DNA of 64,000 nt, from contig VCJN01002417.1 of the NCBI GenBank assembly GCA_006384855.1, forward strand, positions 124,001 to 188,000. The letters run 5' to 3'. How positions within the stretch are numbered: position 1 is the stretch's first letter; every line of letters begins with the position of its first letter. Both the position numbers and the translations under genes were made by a program. The stretch comes from Tetraselmis striata (taxonomy: Eukaryota > Chlorophyta > Chlorodendrophyceae > Chlorodendrales > Chlorodendraceae). A model generated the notes under the pieces. That model worked only from the letters and a program-made list of their open reading frames with translations. It had not been told where the DNA came from and did not search any database. Below are positions 43,471-54,600 of the stretch, one piece after another.

Positions 43471-44209
43471 AGGTGACTAACCGTTTTGTCCCACTGATGA
43501 CAAACCGTTTCGCCCCACTGATGACATACCGTTTCGCCCCACTGATGACAAACCATTTCGTGTCACTGATGATAAACCGTTTCGTCCCGCAGATGACAAA
43601 CCGTTTTGTCCCACTGATGACAAACCGTTTCGTCCCGCTGGCGACAAACCGTTTCGTCCCACTGATGACATACCGTTTCGTCCCACTGATGACAAACCGT
43701 TTTGTCCAGCTGATGACCAACCGTTTCGTCCTACTGATGACCAACCGTTTCGTCCCGCTGACGACAAACCGTTTCGTCCCACTGATGACATACCGGTTCG
43801 TCCCACTGATGACAAACCGTTTTGTCCAGCTGATGACCAACCGTTTCGTCCTACTGATGACCAACCGTTTCGTCCCGCTGACGACAAACCGTTTCGTCCC
43901 ACTGATGACATACCGGTTCGTCCCACTGATGACAAACCGTTTTGTCCAGCTGATGACATGCCGTTTCGTCCCACTGATGACCAACCGTTTCGTCCTACTG
44001 ATGACCAACCGTTTCGTCCCACTGACGACAAAGCGTTTCGTCCCACTGATGACATACCGTTTCGTCCCACTGATGACAAACCGTTCTGTCCCACTGATGA
44101 CACACCGTTTCATCCCAGTGATGACAAACCGTTTCGTCCCACTGATGACATTTCGTTTCGTCCCACTGGCGACAAACCGTTTCGTCCCACTAAGGACATA
44201 CCGTTGAAG
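43471..44209. repeat. 24-bp minisatellite, array 3
   Basis: About 31 units, almost identical to array 2 in variant order. Confidence 0.92.
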
Positions 44210-45314
44210 GAGGGCATCACAGGATGACGGAATTATTTCCAATACATTAAGTATTTCCCTTCAATTAAGTTATGTCTTAAACTACTGCGCTTCACACCAA
44301 TGTTAAATTACTCCTGACGGCGGAGTACATCCACAAGGTCCACCTAGCCGCCCTCCAGCCCCACCCCCTTTCCACCACCACCACCACCACCATACAACTC
44401 ATGTCTCAGCAGCTTCGACGGCACGTAATACTACCGTTCATCACCCTGATGCCGCTCGTCTCGTTTGGGTTTCTATTCCCACTCGTCTGCCTACACCTCG
44501 AACGGTCCTAGGTTACACCGCTTCTACAGGGAACCCTAACCGAACTCGCTCGATCTGGCCGCATCACGCGTCGAGCAGGCACGCATCTACTTAACGCGCG
44601 TGAAACTCACTTGGGGTGGCATCGTCGTCCTTGTCTCCCTTGTCCTTGGCAGGCTGGTTCTTTTTCGGCGCCATTCTTGCGGTAGGTTTGGTGACGCGGT
44701 AGATGAGCCGGTTTCTGGGTGGGCAGGGGTGAGGGAGAGGTGGAAATGACATGGTCTCCGTCTGCCACCGCTCTGACCCCTCCAACGGCGCGCGCGCGCA
44801 CTATAGTGCACCTCGTCGTCGTCATCAGGTTCATGTATTTTGCACCGCGACGAATATACAAGGAAAACTACTGCGACTATATATTACTATTTCTGGAAGA
44901 TATTATATTCCCTACTCGAGAGTCATAACGGTACGAGAGTACAGTCGCGTGGCAATAATATTCCTTTATGCGATGATATATTCCTCAGATTGGATTTGGG
45001 TCATTGGGTGTACATACTAGTACATAACTATTAACGATATACGAAATAAGTACGAAGTAACACGAAATACTACTACGGAAATATTTCCTAATAATATTTT
45101 CTGTAGCACGATTTACAAAACCTCATCCTTACGGCATCCTGTATGTATGAGTACCGATCCGGTGTTTTAGTCATCAGGTTCAGTTCTTTTCACCCGTAGT
45201 TGGATATTATGCCCCCCGGTCAACGGCCCGTCCGAGAGCGATCATTGGCAGTCACTCTTCCTCACCACATATCACAGTCCTCCACAACCCCCGCTCGCGC
45301 CACGCTGCAACATC

Positions 45315-46142
45315 ATGGCAGCCGTCGAAAGCATAGCCTCTTCTCCAGGATCCGGCACGTCGGACACTACAGTTTCATTACCGCCGTGTTCGTGCCGCAG
45401 CGGGTACTCGTGCGAGTGCGACGCGCGTGCGAGTGATCGTAAGGAGCCTGAGAAAAAGGAAGTACACGTGGGGCAAGGGCTCCAACGAGGTCACCGACAA
45501 CGAGAGTGGCAAGGGCTCGTCTCTGATCAGTATGCGCACCTCTCGCGACTATATCCGCCTCATGCTCGCCAAGGAGGCTAGCGAGCAGTCGCTGTGCTGT
45601 TCGCGGAAGTGCGTGCACAAGCTATACACTCAGTGTGGAGAGGCCCTCGTTGATGCCGTGATGGACCGTGCGTTGACCGTATACTCTGGCAATCAGAACC
45701 GCTCCTTTGACCGGCTCGCTCAGGTTCTCAGGGTGGCTACGAGTCGGCATCCGACAAGTTCGATTAAATGTTTGATCACGGTGGCTACTTGCGATCCTTC
45801 GATCATCAAGGCCCCATCTACACGTGTGGGCGTGCGTGGGAGGTCTTGCATCCAAACGTCTCGAAACGCAGACGTCTCGTGATCCGGCTATCGGTGGTGG
45901 ATAACGAACCCACGCACATCAGGCAGCGCAAGCAGTACCAGAGCAGGCAAACATGACGAGAGAGCATGTGCGTATGTTTCTCGAGCACTTCTTCTCATAT
46001 GACCTCGGTCACGTCGAAATCATGCCTTTTCACGACGAGAATAGCAAGACCTTTAAGAAGTACCTACCTCCCAATATGACCAAGATTTTCGTCTACTACT
46101 AATACAAGTCGTGGGCTTAGGACGAAAACGCCATTATCCGGG
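45315..46142 (+). CDS. DUF7869-type 5' exons (unit 3, adjacent to the 3' exons)
   Basis: Third copy. It differs by one base (CATGACGAGAG against CATGACCGAGAG in units 1 and 2, near 45953). It is the copy closest to the 3' exons beginning at 46979, separated only by the array-containing intron (46143-46978; donor GTAAGT, acceptor CCGCTTTGTAG), so it is the likely 5' end of the transcribed gene. Confidence 0.55.
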
Positions 46143-46165
46143 GTAAGTACGGCCCAACATATCCA

Positions 46166-46900
46166 GGTGACTAACCGTTTGTCCCACTGATGACAAACCG
46201 TTTCGCCCCACTGATGACATACCGTTTCGCCCCACTGATGACAAACCATTTCGTGCCACTGATGATAAACCGTTTCGTCCCGCAGATGACAAACCGTTTT
46301 GTCCCACTGATGACAAACCGTTTCGTCCCACTGATAACAAACCGTTTCGTCTCACTAATGACAAACCGTTTCGTCCAACTGATGACAGACCGTTTCATCC
46401 CACAAATAATTACATACCGATTTTGTCCCACCGATGACAAACCGTTTCGTCCAACTGATGACATACCGTTTCATCCCACAAATAATTACATACCGATTTT
46501 GTCCCACCGATGACATACCGTTTCGTCCCGCTGATGACAGACCGTTTCGTCTCGCTGGCGACCGACCGATTTTGTCCCGCTGACGACATACCGTTTTGTT
46601 ACTCCGATGACAGACCTGTTTCGTCCCGCTCATGACATACCGATTCTATCCCGCTGATAAAATACAGATTGCGTCGCTCTGAGACCTTTTTGTCTCCTAT
46701 CTCTAAAATATCGTCCCGCTGATATATATATATCCATGTTTTCTCGCTGATGATATAAATTCTCGTCTTTCTTGTTTCGTGCCGATGATGACGCGACCGC
46801 TTATGAGAAATCGCGATGAGGCTAGTTTGCCCCGCTGATGGTATATCGTTTTCGTGTATTGACATAACTATTCATCCCACTATCGATATAATTATTTCGA
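46166..46900. repeat. 24-bp minisatellite, array 4 (diverging)
   Basis: Clear 24-bp units to about 46640, including a 65-bp local duplication (CCCACAAATAATTACATACC twice), decaying into degenerate copies up to 46900. It fills the intron between 5' and 3' exons of the plus-strand gene. Confidence 0.85.
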
Positions 46901-46978
46901 CACACTTTAGACCGCACTTTTCTGTCTCACATTATGAGACCTGATTTGTATATCTATTATGCCCGTGCCGCTTTGTAG

Positions 46979-49263
46979 ATTTGGCTACCGAGAGCGAAGT
47001 GAAGCTCGCGTCGTTCGACACTTTCCGCCGGACTTGAAAGGAGGATTTCCCGGATGTCCACCTACCACGCAAAAGGTGAAGCGATTTAGCCACTGTCCCA
47101 TTTGCGCAGCGGGCAAAGCGCTCAGAGACCAAGCTCGCGAGATTTGTACAAAGGACATGACGCCAGAGGAACGTCAAGTGCACCGTCAACATCAACATGT
47201 CGTGAGGCGTTAGGTCAGAGCCGAGCAGAAGGTTCACCTCGAGAGAGTACGCCAGGAACGAAGGGACCTGAACAACGCCGTCTTTCAGTCGCGCCTTGGC
47301 CATGGAAACTTCTTCTACTTCGAAATTGATAGCATGGACACCGCGAAGACCCTGCTGCCTCATCATTGAGTTCGCATCCCCAAGACTGTGAAGCCCGAAA
47401 TGCTCCTCAAGTATCACCTCCCCTGTGTGAAGTACGACGGCTACCGCCCGGACGACATCTACTACTACACCAACACCATCCCCTGTGATTCATCCACGAC
47501 TTGCACTCTGATATGGATCACGATCATGAAGGTGAGCTCGTAGTCACACCGACTGATTCGCCCAAGTGGTCCAGTAGCCGTGGACTGATGAAATATGATC
47601 TGCAATGCATGAAACTCAACACCGTGGTAGAAAGATTCCGTACATCATAGTCCAGATGGACGACACCGTCAGGGAGTAGAACAAAAATAGGAACGTGGCG
47701 GCCCTATGCAATTGGCTTGTGTCTATTGGCATCTGCGACATCATTCATTTGGTCTTCCTGCCTGTCGGGCACACTCATGAACGGGTTGACCAGATCTTCA
47801 GCCGCATCAGCCTTGCTCTATCTCGCAGCTCCGCCTACACAGTCGAGGCCTTTCTTGACTTGGTTGCGAAGGCATTCTCGGCCACTCCGGAGATTGCTGA
47901 GGTCTCATTCTCCCTAGACTTCTCTGAGTGGTTAAGGCCCCATTTCCAAGACCACATCCATGACATCAGCAAGCGGCACAAACTCGAGTTCACCCGCGAT
48001 GACGCCCCCGCGTCCGACGGCTCGCTGCGCACCGCCTTGTGGTCCAACACGCCGCTTTCCGAGCCCGTGCAGATCTTGAAGAGCGCGCCAACTGGGACGC
48101 CCGAGATTCGTGCGGGCCGGCCCCTTTTGTACGCTCTCTGCGACAAAAGAAAGCCCGACGCGATGAAGGTCCAGAGGTACTTGGATGACTTCAAGGAGGT
48201 CAGGTCGTACATAACGGACCTGGCGGTCCAGTGGCACTTCTCCCTGGTCGAGCGCGAGAGCTGGAAGAATCTGCTCGACGACTTGGATAAGATGCAAACT
48301 GCTCCTTCGGCAGCTTTCTCCGGGTACTGGCCGCAGCGGAAAGAGGAAGTTGACGACTTCTTGCGCGAGCACGGGCAGACCGCGCCCGCCGATGCGCACG
48401 TCACATGATGGCTACCAACGCAGACCTCAACAATGCCGAAGCCGCTCGCGTTGAAGCCGAGGTTCGTGCTCAAGTGCTTCAAGATGACAGCGCCTTCCAA
48501 GGAGTTCACGCCGGCGCCAAGGAGAGGCTTCATGTAAACACATCGCCCAGCGGTGCAAAGGGCACGAACCTCGTTGTCATTGACGTCTCCGATGTGAGTC
48601 CCATTGTTTGTCAGATTTGTCCTTTACGGGACAAAAAGCAATTTGGCTTATCTACATTGCTTGCTATTTTGTCCCAGCTGGGACAAACAGCGTGGCGTCT
48701 CGCTCGGGACTAACATAGCTCATGGTCTTGGCCATCATTAGGTGCATGAGGAAGACAAGTGTCCTGAAACTCTTGGTGATTGGGAGTCGAGATTCGTCAT
48801 CGGACTTGTGAAGTCGCGCGAGACTACCAAAGACACGTTGACCGTGGCCATATACGCGCCCTTCCATGCCGATGCAAAGGGCAAACCTCTCATGCCCCTA
48901 TGGATGTACGCGCAGACAAAAGGAGGGAAGAAGCCAGTTGACACGAGCTAGCAGAGGTGCGTGACGCTTCCTTAGACGCTCGTTGAAGCCGTCTCCCTAT
49001 CGTACGCGAAGGCCATCCACGACGCGTCGGGAAGTCGCGAGGTGTTCAACGAGGACGACACCATGGATAGAAAGAAGTGGTACGGTAAAAGCGTCCAAGT
49101 CGTGAAGACATACGCGCAAACTGGGTGGCAAATCAGCCAGCCACGAAACAACTGCGTCCACGCCATGTCCACCACCCCAGCGCAACGCAAGCCCGGCGGA
49201 GTCGTCAAGTTTAACGCGGCCACGAAGAAGGACTTGCTTGAGTTGGGGATGCTCAACGAGTAA
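46979..49263 (+). CDS. DUF7869-type protein, 3' exons (degraded)
   Basis: Acceptor TTTGTAG at 46978. Segments in order: LATESEVKLASFDTFRR then a stop for Trp, KRFSHCPICAAGKALRDQAR, LNNAVFQSRLGHGNFFYFEI and DSMDTAKTLLPH (to about 47370), LKYHLPCVKYDGYRP.. to GTGAGC at 47532. Next exon from 47631: IPYIIVQMDDTVRE, a TAG, NKNRNVAALCNWLV, then LVFLPVGHTHERVDQIFSRI, the DUF7869 hallmark. A frameshift at about 48405 leads to an exon ending at GTGAGT (48594). The last exon (48742-49263) has LGDWESRFVIGLVKSRETTK and WMYAQTKGGKKPV, with two in-frame stops, ending GMLNE. The pattern D..NKN...HTH.xxDQ.F recalls a metal-dependent nuclease fold, but this family has no agreed activity; I infer a transposase-like role from genomic habit. 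Confidence 0.7.
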
Positions 49264-49366
49264 AGTAATAGCAACGTCTTGTGGCTTGGCGGTAGATTCA
49301 AACATGATCATGCATATTGATTTGCCTCATCTTGTTCCATTTTGGACAAATGCTCCAAACCCAGCA

Positions 49367-50290
49367 TGGCATATGCGTCGCGGCTGGCCTACACGCTGAT
49401 GAATGATGCACTGCACCCGAGGTCTACAAACCCAAGCTACACCACCCGTGAGTCTTAAGTACTGATAGAAGACCCGGAAACTAGGGCATAATCAAGCCCT
49501 ACGGTGCAAAATGTTTTCCACGGTGCAAAATAGGTTGAAATACTGTTTGAACAGCTCCGCTCAGCCAAAGCAGTACGACACAGCCGACAAGAAGCACATG
49601 CTTGAGGCAGGTTTTCAAGTGTCCGATTCGGGTGTCGTCATGCTGTATTTTACCTCGTGCGTACCCGACGCGATGCGTGCCCAAATCTTGAACCCAGCAC
49701 CCGAGGCGGCGCCAACCCCCGACCCCATGGGATCTGACACGGGCACCGGCGTTAAAACGCCCCCGTCGACGTCCCATCCATTGCTGTCAGTACGATCCAA
49801 GGGCGGGCGTCCACCCTGAAAGGTACACTGAGTCGGCGGGTGGCTGACATGAGTGCGTGGAGGATTTGAATTTCACAGGCGTTGACCGCCCCGTGCCGCG
49901 TTTTTGTCGTTGCTCCTGCAGCTGAGGACAAGGCGGTGCGGTCGGATGTCTTTGACGAATGCTGGCCGCGCGACACTCAGCCGGGGATCCCTTACCCTCT
50001 AAAGAAGATGCAGAGGTTTCACATGGCCGCGCCCCGTACATCGAGCGGATATGTTACGTACACTACCTTCAACTACCGTGCTGGCTACACAGCCGACAAC
50101 CACGTCTACACCAAAGAGACCGTCATGGCCGCGTTCCGAGAGTACACCCCCTCCCCCTTCATCCCAACCCCACTGCGACCATCCTTGTGGGTTGTGCTGA
50201 CGGTGCACCTTGTGATGTACATGAAGCAGGGGAACGTGAGGAACTACCTCGCTCGGCACTACTTCCCACTAGGCTCCCAGCTTGTTCCGT
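49367..50290 (+). CDS. Unrecognised multi-exon gene, 3' end cut by CACTA copy 2
   Basis: Candidate exons: 49367-49450 (MAYASRLAYTLMNDALHPRS, donor GTGAGT), about 49533-49822 (RLKYCLNSSAQPKQYDTADK; FQVSDSGVVMLYFTSCVPDA; donor GTACAC) and 49880-50290 (acceptor TTTCACAG; YVTYTTFNYRAGYTADNHVY; LRPSLWVVLTVHLVMYMKQG). The last frame crosses into the left end of CACTA copy 2 and stops there at 50290. No family recognised. It may be part of the upstream element or an independent gene disrupted by the transposon. Confidence 0.4.
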
Positions 50291-50707
50291 AATTACACTG
50301 TAATGGCCCGTAATCGTGATTTTCCCAGGGAATGGGCTTGTAGTCGCCGTAGCTACCGTGTAAACACAACTTTTTGCTAGGCTCAGTAGTCGCACTGGCG
50401 TGCCCGGTTGCCCGCGGTCCGTAATTCAAGACTACCAGTAGCATGTGCCATCCTCACAGTACATTGGGCCCACATCGCGGCTCGCGAGGCAACCCGTGAC
50501 GTGTGGCACTTTCGCCAAACTGTACTAAAACGCCTCAGCACAGGCTCCGTGACGACGCCGCAACGGCCAACGGCCTCAAACCGCCGGCAAAATTGCTGCA
50601 AGTCCCGACACTTTACCGCGATGCATCGCAGTAGCGTGAGCGCCAGCAACTATCTCCTACCCACCACCCCGCCCCCGCGAGCCGCCGGCGCCGAGTAGTG
50701 GTGTGTT

Positions 50708-51657
50708 ATGGGGCGTCCCAACTCCAAGCGCCGTATTCCTGAGGGCAAGGAGAGCTGGACGCCTGCCACATGGACTTGGGAAGCGGCCATCACGAGAGTG
50801 CGCTGCGACGCGTGTGGCGCCTCTGTCGCGAAGACTTGGTTCTACGACAAGCACAGATGGACGGAGGCGTGCACCGAGCCTCCGGACACCGCCGCGCCTG
50901 TCGCAGCCGGTGGTGATGGCGTCCCTGCTACACCGTACGTCCGTCACGCCTCTGCTCCGTGCGGACCCGGTCAGACCGAAACGCGGGGCGAGCCGGGTGA
51001 TGCATCGATGCTGTCGCCGCCGCCCTCCCCCCGCCTCTCTCTCCGCAGCTCTCGTCTCCCTGAAACGAATCAGCGAGCCCCGCACTACCCAGCGGCGTGG
51101 AGGGGCGTTCGGTGTCGTCTGATGGTGGCCTGGCAGCAAGCATGGCAGCGCATGAGATGAATGCCGAGCTTCACGTGGGCACCGTCATAGCCAAGACGTT
51201 CGGGACGCGGGGGAGTTTTCTCGGCCAAGTAGCCCCCCCCCCCCCCCCCCCCACCCATGTTGCCTTCCCTGACGTCCCGTTGCTACACCTGCCATAGGCC
51301 CGCCGCCGCCATGTGATAGCCACCCGTGTGTATGTATCACCCAACATCATGGTCGTCAGTTGGAGATGGGATAACGAGGACGCAGCCCCGGCGGATAGGG
51401 AGATGTTGATGAAGGTGCGATACGACGGCGGCGACGCGGAAGAGCTAACGGAGTCGGAGATACAACCGCTATTCGTGACGACAGAGCAGCTGGGCGTTTT
51501 CACTCGCAAGTTGCCGCCTCAAGGAAACATTGACGACTTACCGGCGGTGCGCCCCTTGCGCACCATCCGACTGTGCCTTCGGGGGGTGCTTGCCGCGTTG
51601 TTGCCCCATAGTTTATGTATTGGTAATAATATCGCACTGGCAAGGTGCAAGCAATGA
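50708..51657 (+). CDS. Transposon protein N-terminus: Cys/His finger and Tudor-like domain (copy 2)
   Basis: ATG 50708 (MGRPNSKRRIPEGKES), finger RCDACGASVAKTWFYDKHRW with a following TEAC. In another frame from 51177: GTVIAKTFGTRGSFLGQVA, a C20 tract encoding poly-Pro in frame (51233-51252), FPDVPLLHLP, one TAG (Ser in copy 1), then HVIATRVYVSPNIMVVSWRW and MKVRYDGGDAEELTESEIQP, the Tudor/agenet-like strand set. In this copy both Tudor halves are in the same frame, supporting a single domain. The junction between the finger frame and the Tudor frame is unresolved (intron or shift near 51100). A chromatin-reader module in front of a transposase could guide integration; that is inference. Confidence 0.55.
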
Positions 51658-51668
51658 TTTGCTGAAGA

Positions 51669-54600
51669 TGTCGGTCACGCGCGCGTTCATTTACATGCGT
51701 GCGCGCATGTGCACCAGACAGGAGCTACGCATACTTCTGGACGCCGACAGCGACGCCGATAGCGACGCCGAAGGCATTGTCGCGGGGGCTGTGGATGGCA
51801 ACCCATCTGACGACAGCCGCGGCGACGTCGACGGTGAAGGAGACGCTATCGCGAGGTATGACTTCACTACCGGGACCAACAACGCTCGAGGGAAGTACGG
51901 CGACGGGAAGAGGTGAGTCTGTATCGTGTCGACCCCCCCCCCCCCCCCCCCCCCCTAGTGTGGCGCCTACTAGTCCGTTGCTAACACATGTTCTCCACCC
52001 CCTTTTCGCAACATGCGCCGTCAGTTGTACACCGGTGCCGACGCCACCCTGATGGAGGCCGCGCTAAATCTCTGCGAGTGGAAGCTGAAGCAAACATAAA
52101 GACGGCGGCGTTCGAGAGGCGGTCGAAGCTGATGAAGAAGCACGTGCTACCGAAGGACGGGTCAGAGCTTACCGAGACGTGGTGCGCAAGAACCCGGACA
52201 ATCACCTGGCCAGGCAAGCACTGGAGCGCATGCGTACCATATGGAGCAGTGCGTGAACGTCCCTGACATAAAGAAGTATATCGTTAACTGATGCCCGTGC
52301 GACGAGCATCGGTACGGCCTCTCCCTGGATGGTGATTGGAGCTAGGACGACCGCTGCCCTCGATGTAATCTAGCGAGCAGGACACCCGAGTCACTGCGCC
52401 ACCCGCGCCCCGCCACGCCTCAACCGCGCAATTTTTACTACGAGTTCAACGTCTTTGAGGTGATGCGCCCCCGCCCCCTTCCGTTTGCCCCCACTCATTG
52501 GCAGCATTGTCAGCGCAAAGCTTAATTAAGCTTAATTAAGGTATTGTTGCTGTTGCACGAAACACGATGCAAGTGCTAAAGCAAGTGGTTCATTGGGAAA
52601 TTGACCATGGTGATAAATTGGGATGGGGAATGGGCCCTGCGCCGAGGCACATGCAAAGACTAATCTATCAATGGGTTTTGGAACTCTGAAGCGTGCAAGG
52701 CCGTGGATGCTGCCACCAACGGGCAGTTTTCTCACAAAGACAACGGGGTGTATGATTTATGTGGAGATGGGGTGGAGCTGCACTACAGCAACGCATATTC
52801 TTGCTGGATATCCGGCATTAGGATCGTACCCTAGTGCTTTTGCATGCTGCGAGGTATCTGAGTATAATTCTAATTGGGTGGTCTTGACTTGATGTAGTGC
52901 AATGTGGCATGTTACTACATGTGTCAAGATATGCTGTCATCAAATCGGGAGGAGAAGCGCAACAGAAAGGTGTTGATCATCATCCCAAGGCTCTTTGCAC
53001 CAAAGCACATTGACATATATGTGGAGGAGACACTCAAAGCAGTTGCCAAGAGGCAGAGCGCGGAGGGCGCACTGACAGTTCAGAATGTGTATGAGGTGAC
53101 TGGCAGCGATGGCAACATGTCCATAGCGCGCCGTGATGACTTGCAGCATCAGGTGTGCACCCACTGTCAAGCTGAAGTGGCTATGCTGGCCTGCGGTTGG
53201 CTGCTGCCGGCATATAACACTGACCTGCACAATGTGGGATGATGGATCACATATATACATAGGCGCCTTCTTTGCTGACATGACTGGACGATTCAAGGCT
53301 ATGAAGCGTGGTGTAGTTACATCGTGGCACGGCTGCTCCTACTGTCTGCTATAGAGTACATAGGGCAGGGACAAGAAAAATGTGTGTCCGCGCATGCGTT
53401 AAGTGTCTGCATGTAGATATCGTGTTATTGCAGTGGATGATGTTGATCATACATGGGCGGGGCCGGCTTCGGGTGCAGTCAAGTACTACTTTGGAGTCTG
53501 CCGTCCAAACGCCCCTTACTGCAACGGCTATACAGACGGCGTGCACATGGTGGTGATGGATGCAGCGCAGGGAAAGACTGCCGACGGTGACTACGAACAA
53601 AGCATTGCCTACTGCGGGGATGCCCACCTGCAGCTGTCCAGCGCAGATATGCGGTATCTGGCAGTGGAGGCCGGCGCAGGGCGCGTCGTGCAGACGATAG
53701 CCGGCACTCCGGGCATGTCCCCATTTGTGCGCTGGCTATGTTGACTTTTGGCCCCTACCGATAGCACATGCACTATTGCTGGGGGTAGTCAAGGACTTTT
53801 GGGAGTATGTCGGCACCCTGAAGGTTGGCGAGCTTTTACATTGCTTTTGCTACCCGCAAGTGGTTCCTGCCGCAAGGGGCGTTGCCGATATGTGTGTGCC
53901 CTCGCAAGATATGCGGCCCAAGATGGAGAAGATGGACAGGCGGATGGCGCTGTGTGTGCCAACTGGACATGCGAGGACTACCTGCACTTCGCGGAGATTG
54001 TAGCAGTGCTGGTCCTTGGGTGAGGGCCCCTCGCTGCTGTTGCTAGGAGTAACGCAGCCTAGCTCCGTTGTAGTGGGGTGCTGTGAACTGAGTATACGTG
54101 ACATGCGCGGCAATTGTTGAAAGGGATATATTTGACAGCGAAGAGCATCAACACTTGACAGTTATGTGGCATATGCTGCAAGGAGCGATCATCCACTACC
54201 TAAGGGACTACGAGGAGTGTGACGCTCCTACTAATAGTGAGGAGTGCCGGCGTGTCAGTGAGTACATCAAGAAGCAGCGGGAGGAGGGCTTCAACTGCTT
54301 GCTGACCTATGCGCAGATGTGCAGCATGCATTTGCCTGATGAGATGATGAAACTGAACCTGCACAATCTGGTCTGCCGAGGTAGAGCCCAGGAAGCGGCC
54401 AGGGACAGCACTGCCCGCGACTCAGAGCTCAGGATGGAGCGCACCGTGCGGCCCCGCCCCCCATTTGCCCTCATACGCAATGTGTCTAGGCTGCTCTCAT
54501 ATGAATACATGCCCTATGTCATATGCATATTCGGGACGTGAAGTGCGTGGCCAGAGGCAGTGGCGCCACTGACACGGAGCGGGCATACGGGCGGCAGTTC

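Larger units (their letters stand above)
38031..46165. repeat. ~2.7-kb tandem triplication (array + promoter + first exons)
   Basis: Three consecutive units (38031-40766, 40767-43470, 43471-46165), each made of a 24-bp array (about 740-780 bp) and about 1,960 bp of nearly identical single-copy DNA. The spacers differ by only a few substitutions and small indels (for example an 8-base CTGTCTCT insertion near 42400 only in unit 2). A fourth, diverged array follows. High identity means recent duplication. Confidence 0.93.

Noticed and set aside
38031..46900. Hammerhead ribozyme in the 24-bp repeats (CTGATGA and GAAAC motifs)
   Set aside because: CTGATGA is on the plus strand and CGAAAC on the minus strand; no single strand carries CUGAUGA, GAAA and a cleavage site in the right order.
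38031..46900. C/D-box snoRNA cluster (repeated CTGATGA)
   Set aside because: The C-box needs a purine before TGATGA, there is no separate D-box or terminal stem, and the period is only 24 bp.
38031..46900. CRISPR array
   Set aside because: The units are contiguous with no unique spacers, in a eukaryotic context.
15681..49263. Alternative genetic code with TAG/TAA as glutamine
   Set aside because: One TAG in CACTA copy 1 faces CAG in copy 2, but other internal stops face Trp (TGA), Ser or acidic positions, and TAG/TAA also end several plausible frames. Ordinary decay explains the pattern better.
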